From assembly GCA_035622175.1 (NCBI GenBank), contig DASPVV010000138.1:1-64000 (forward strand): 64,000 nucleotides of DNA. The letters are read 5' to 3'. Made by a program: the position numbers and the translations under genes. Shown in pieces: positions 62,826 through 64,000 of this stretch. Every line of letters starts with the position of its first letter. The stretch's first letter is position 1. The notes beneath the pieces are model-generated. The model saw only the letters and a list, made by a program, of their open reading frames with translations. It ran no database searches and had not been told where the DNA came from. This DNA comes from JAFAGX01 sp035622175 (GTDB lineage: Bacteria; Acidobacteriota; Terriglobia; Terriglobales; Acidobacteriaceae).

Positions 62826-64000
62826 ATGACGAACTTGACTGCCTCCGAGCCGTCGGAGATATTGGAACTTCGTTGCATTGGCTGTGGTCTTCGCAACCTC
62901 AACCCTGGCCATCGCTTTCGTTGTTCCGCGTGTGCCGACCTGCTCGAAATCGTTTATCCGGGCTGGACTCGGAGCGACGGAATGCGGGCCACCCAATTCA
63001 GCCCGGGCGCTCTCAAGGCACTCTGGCAAACCCGCCGAAAATCGTTGGCCCCCATGGATCAAAGCGGAGTTTGGCGATTCCGGGAACTGCTGCCAGGTTT
63101 TCCCGACGAGGCCGGGGTCATTTCCCTGCGCGAAGGCAACACTCCCCTCTACGCGCTGCCGTCTTGCGCTCGCGCCGCCGGGGTTGAACAGCTTGTCGCC
63201 AAGCACCAAGGCATGAATCCGACCGGGTCTTTCAAAGACACGGGGATGACGGTGGCCGCATCGGCGGCGCGGCGTGCGGGTTTCCGCTGGGTAGCCTGCG
63301 CTTCGACGGGCAACACTTCGGCTTCCATGGCGGCCTACGCCGCCCGCGCTCAAATGCGCAGTCTGGTGCTGATCCCGGAAGGCAAGGTTTCCTGGGGAAA
63401 GCTTTCGCAGGCCTTGGATTATGGTGCGATCACGATCGAACTCAAAACCGATTTTGACGGCTGCTTGCAAATCCTGAACGAAGTCGTCGACCGTAGGCCG
63501 GTTTACCTTCTGAACTCGGTGAATCCCTACCGCATTGAAGGCCAGAAGACAGCGGCCATTGAGCTTTTGGAACAACTCGACTGGCAGTCTCCCGACCACA
63601 TCATTGTTCCGGGAGGCAACCTGGGACACGCTGCGGCGTTGGGGAAGGCCTTGCGCGAGCTCGAGGAGCTCAATTTCATCACCCGGCTGCCCAAAGTCTC
63701 GATTATTCAGGCCGAGGGTGCCAACCCGCTGGTGCGCACCATGCGGGAAACGGGCGGCAGGAAGCTAATTTCTGTGCAAGCCGAAACCGCAGCCAGCGCC
63801 ATCCGCATCGGCAGCCCGGCCTCGTGGAAAAAAGCGGTTCGGGTACTCGAACAAACCGGTGGCACGACGGAGGAGGTCAGTGAGGTGGATATTGCCTGGG
63901 CCAAGGCCCAAATTGGAGCCGACGGAGTCGGATGCGAACCGGCTTCGGCCGTGACTCTGGCGGGGCTCAAGAAACTGGTGAAGGGAGGGTTTGTGAAACC
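62826..64000 (+). CDS. thrC: Threonine synthase (3' end cut by the window)
   Basis: The 391 residues visible are a PLP-dependent threonine synthase. An N-terminal zinc-ribbon-like module has Cys17-x2-Cys20 and Cys33-x2-Cys36. The LREGNTPLY motif, GMNPTGSFKDTGM with the PLP lysine Lys137, the STGNTSASMAAYAA cofactor loop and VPGGNLGHAAALGKAL follow. It converts O-phosphohomoserine to threonine. The stop codon is beyond the end of the window. The start is the ATG 65 bases after the cupin stop. Confidence 0.93.
   Translation, partial: MTNLTASEPSEILELRCIGCGLRNLNPGHRFRCSACADLLEIVYPGWTRSDGMRATQFSPGALKALWQTRRKSLAPMDQSGVWRFRELLPGFPDEAGVISLREGNTPLYALPSCARAAGVEQLVAKHQGMNPTGSFKDTGMTVAASAARRAGFRWVACASTGNTSASMAAYAARAQMRSLVLIPEGKVSWGKLSQALDYGAITIELKTDFDGCLQILNEVVDRRPVYLLNSVNPYRIEGQKTAAIELLEQLDWQSPDHIIVPGGNLGHAAALGKALRELEELNFITRLPKVSIIQAEGANPLVRTMRETGGRKLISVQAETAASAIRIGSPASWKKAVRVLEQTGGTTEEVSEVDIAWAKAQIGADGVGCEPASAVTLAGLKKLVKGGFVK

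Noticed and set aside
1..64000. CRISPR arrays, insertion sequences, phage genes, rRNA operons
   Set aside because: No regularly spaced repeats, transposase or integrase motifs, or conserved rRNA segments were seen on reading both strands.

Overview
The window looks like chromosomal DNA of a GC-rich member of the Acidobacteriota. Three Oar-type TonB-dependent receptors each carry an N-terminal carboxypeptidase-regulatory-like domain. There is also a pair of secreted proteins built from such domains, a tandem DUF507 pair, an LptC-LptA fusion in an Lpt/rpoN/hpf block, and many GTG and TTG starts with short gene overlaps. No rRNA, tRNA, CRISPR array, insertion sequence or phage gene was recognised. 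The family assignments rest on reading motifs in the translations, not on database searches.

Layout. 1-2034 (minus): an Rrf2-type Fe-S regulator overlapping sufB, the start of a suf operon that leaves the window, with a promoter and palindromic operator. 2463-3728: a CpaE/MinD-like ATPase. 3795-6011 (minus): a large protein with a divergent class III nucleotidyl cyclase domain. 6165-6669: a non-coding stretch rich in inverted repeats. 6670-8152: a creatininase-like hydrolase and a cupin. 8289-15759 (minus): the conserved block recJ, lptC/A, lptB, rpoN, hpf. 15849-21073: a hypothetical protein, the DUF507 pair, two membrane glycosyltransferases and a Phd/PIN toxin-antitoxin pair with its operator.

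21330-39283 is the most coherent accessory locus. Leftward from 32602 run a TonB receptor, a class III aminotransferase, an APC permease, an aminoaldehyde dehydrogenase, a GABA/beta-alanine-type aminotransferase and a CoA-acylating (methyl)malonate-semialdehyde dehydrogenase. Divergently lie a MerR-XRE-cupin regulator, a glycosyltransferase and a PotDABC polyamine importer. A perfect inverted repeat overlaps the -10 elements of both divergent promoters. I read the locus as uptake and catabolism of polyamines or diamines through an omega-amino acid, under a PuuR-like but differently built regulator. The terminal enzyme points to a beta-alanine to acetyl-CoA ending at least as much as to GABA to succinate.

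39357-49707: secreted carboxypeptidase-regulatory-like proteins, a STAS plus FHA-GAF-SpoIIE phosphatase pair, a GT87-like membrane protein, an AsmA-like protein and a TPR protein. 49800-58709: a LacI regulator followed by two very large TonB receptors, probably a regulated outer-membrane uptake system. 58796-64000: a Cys/Met-metabolism PLP enzyme, then a divergently transcribed set of an atypical SDR lacking the Tyr/Lys catalytic pair, a metal-dependent amidohydrolase, a cupin and a threonine synthase cut by the window edge.
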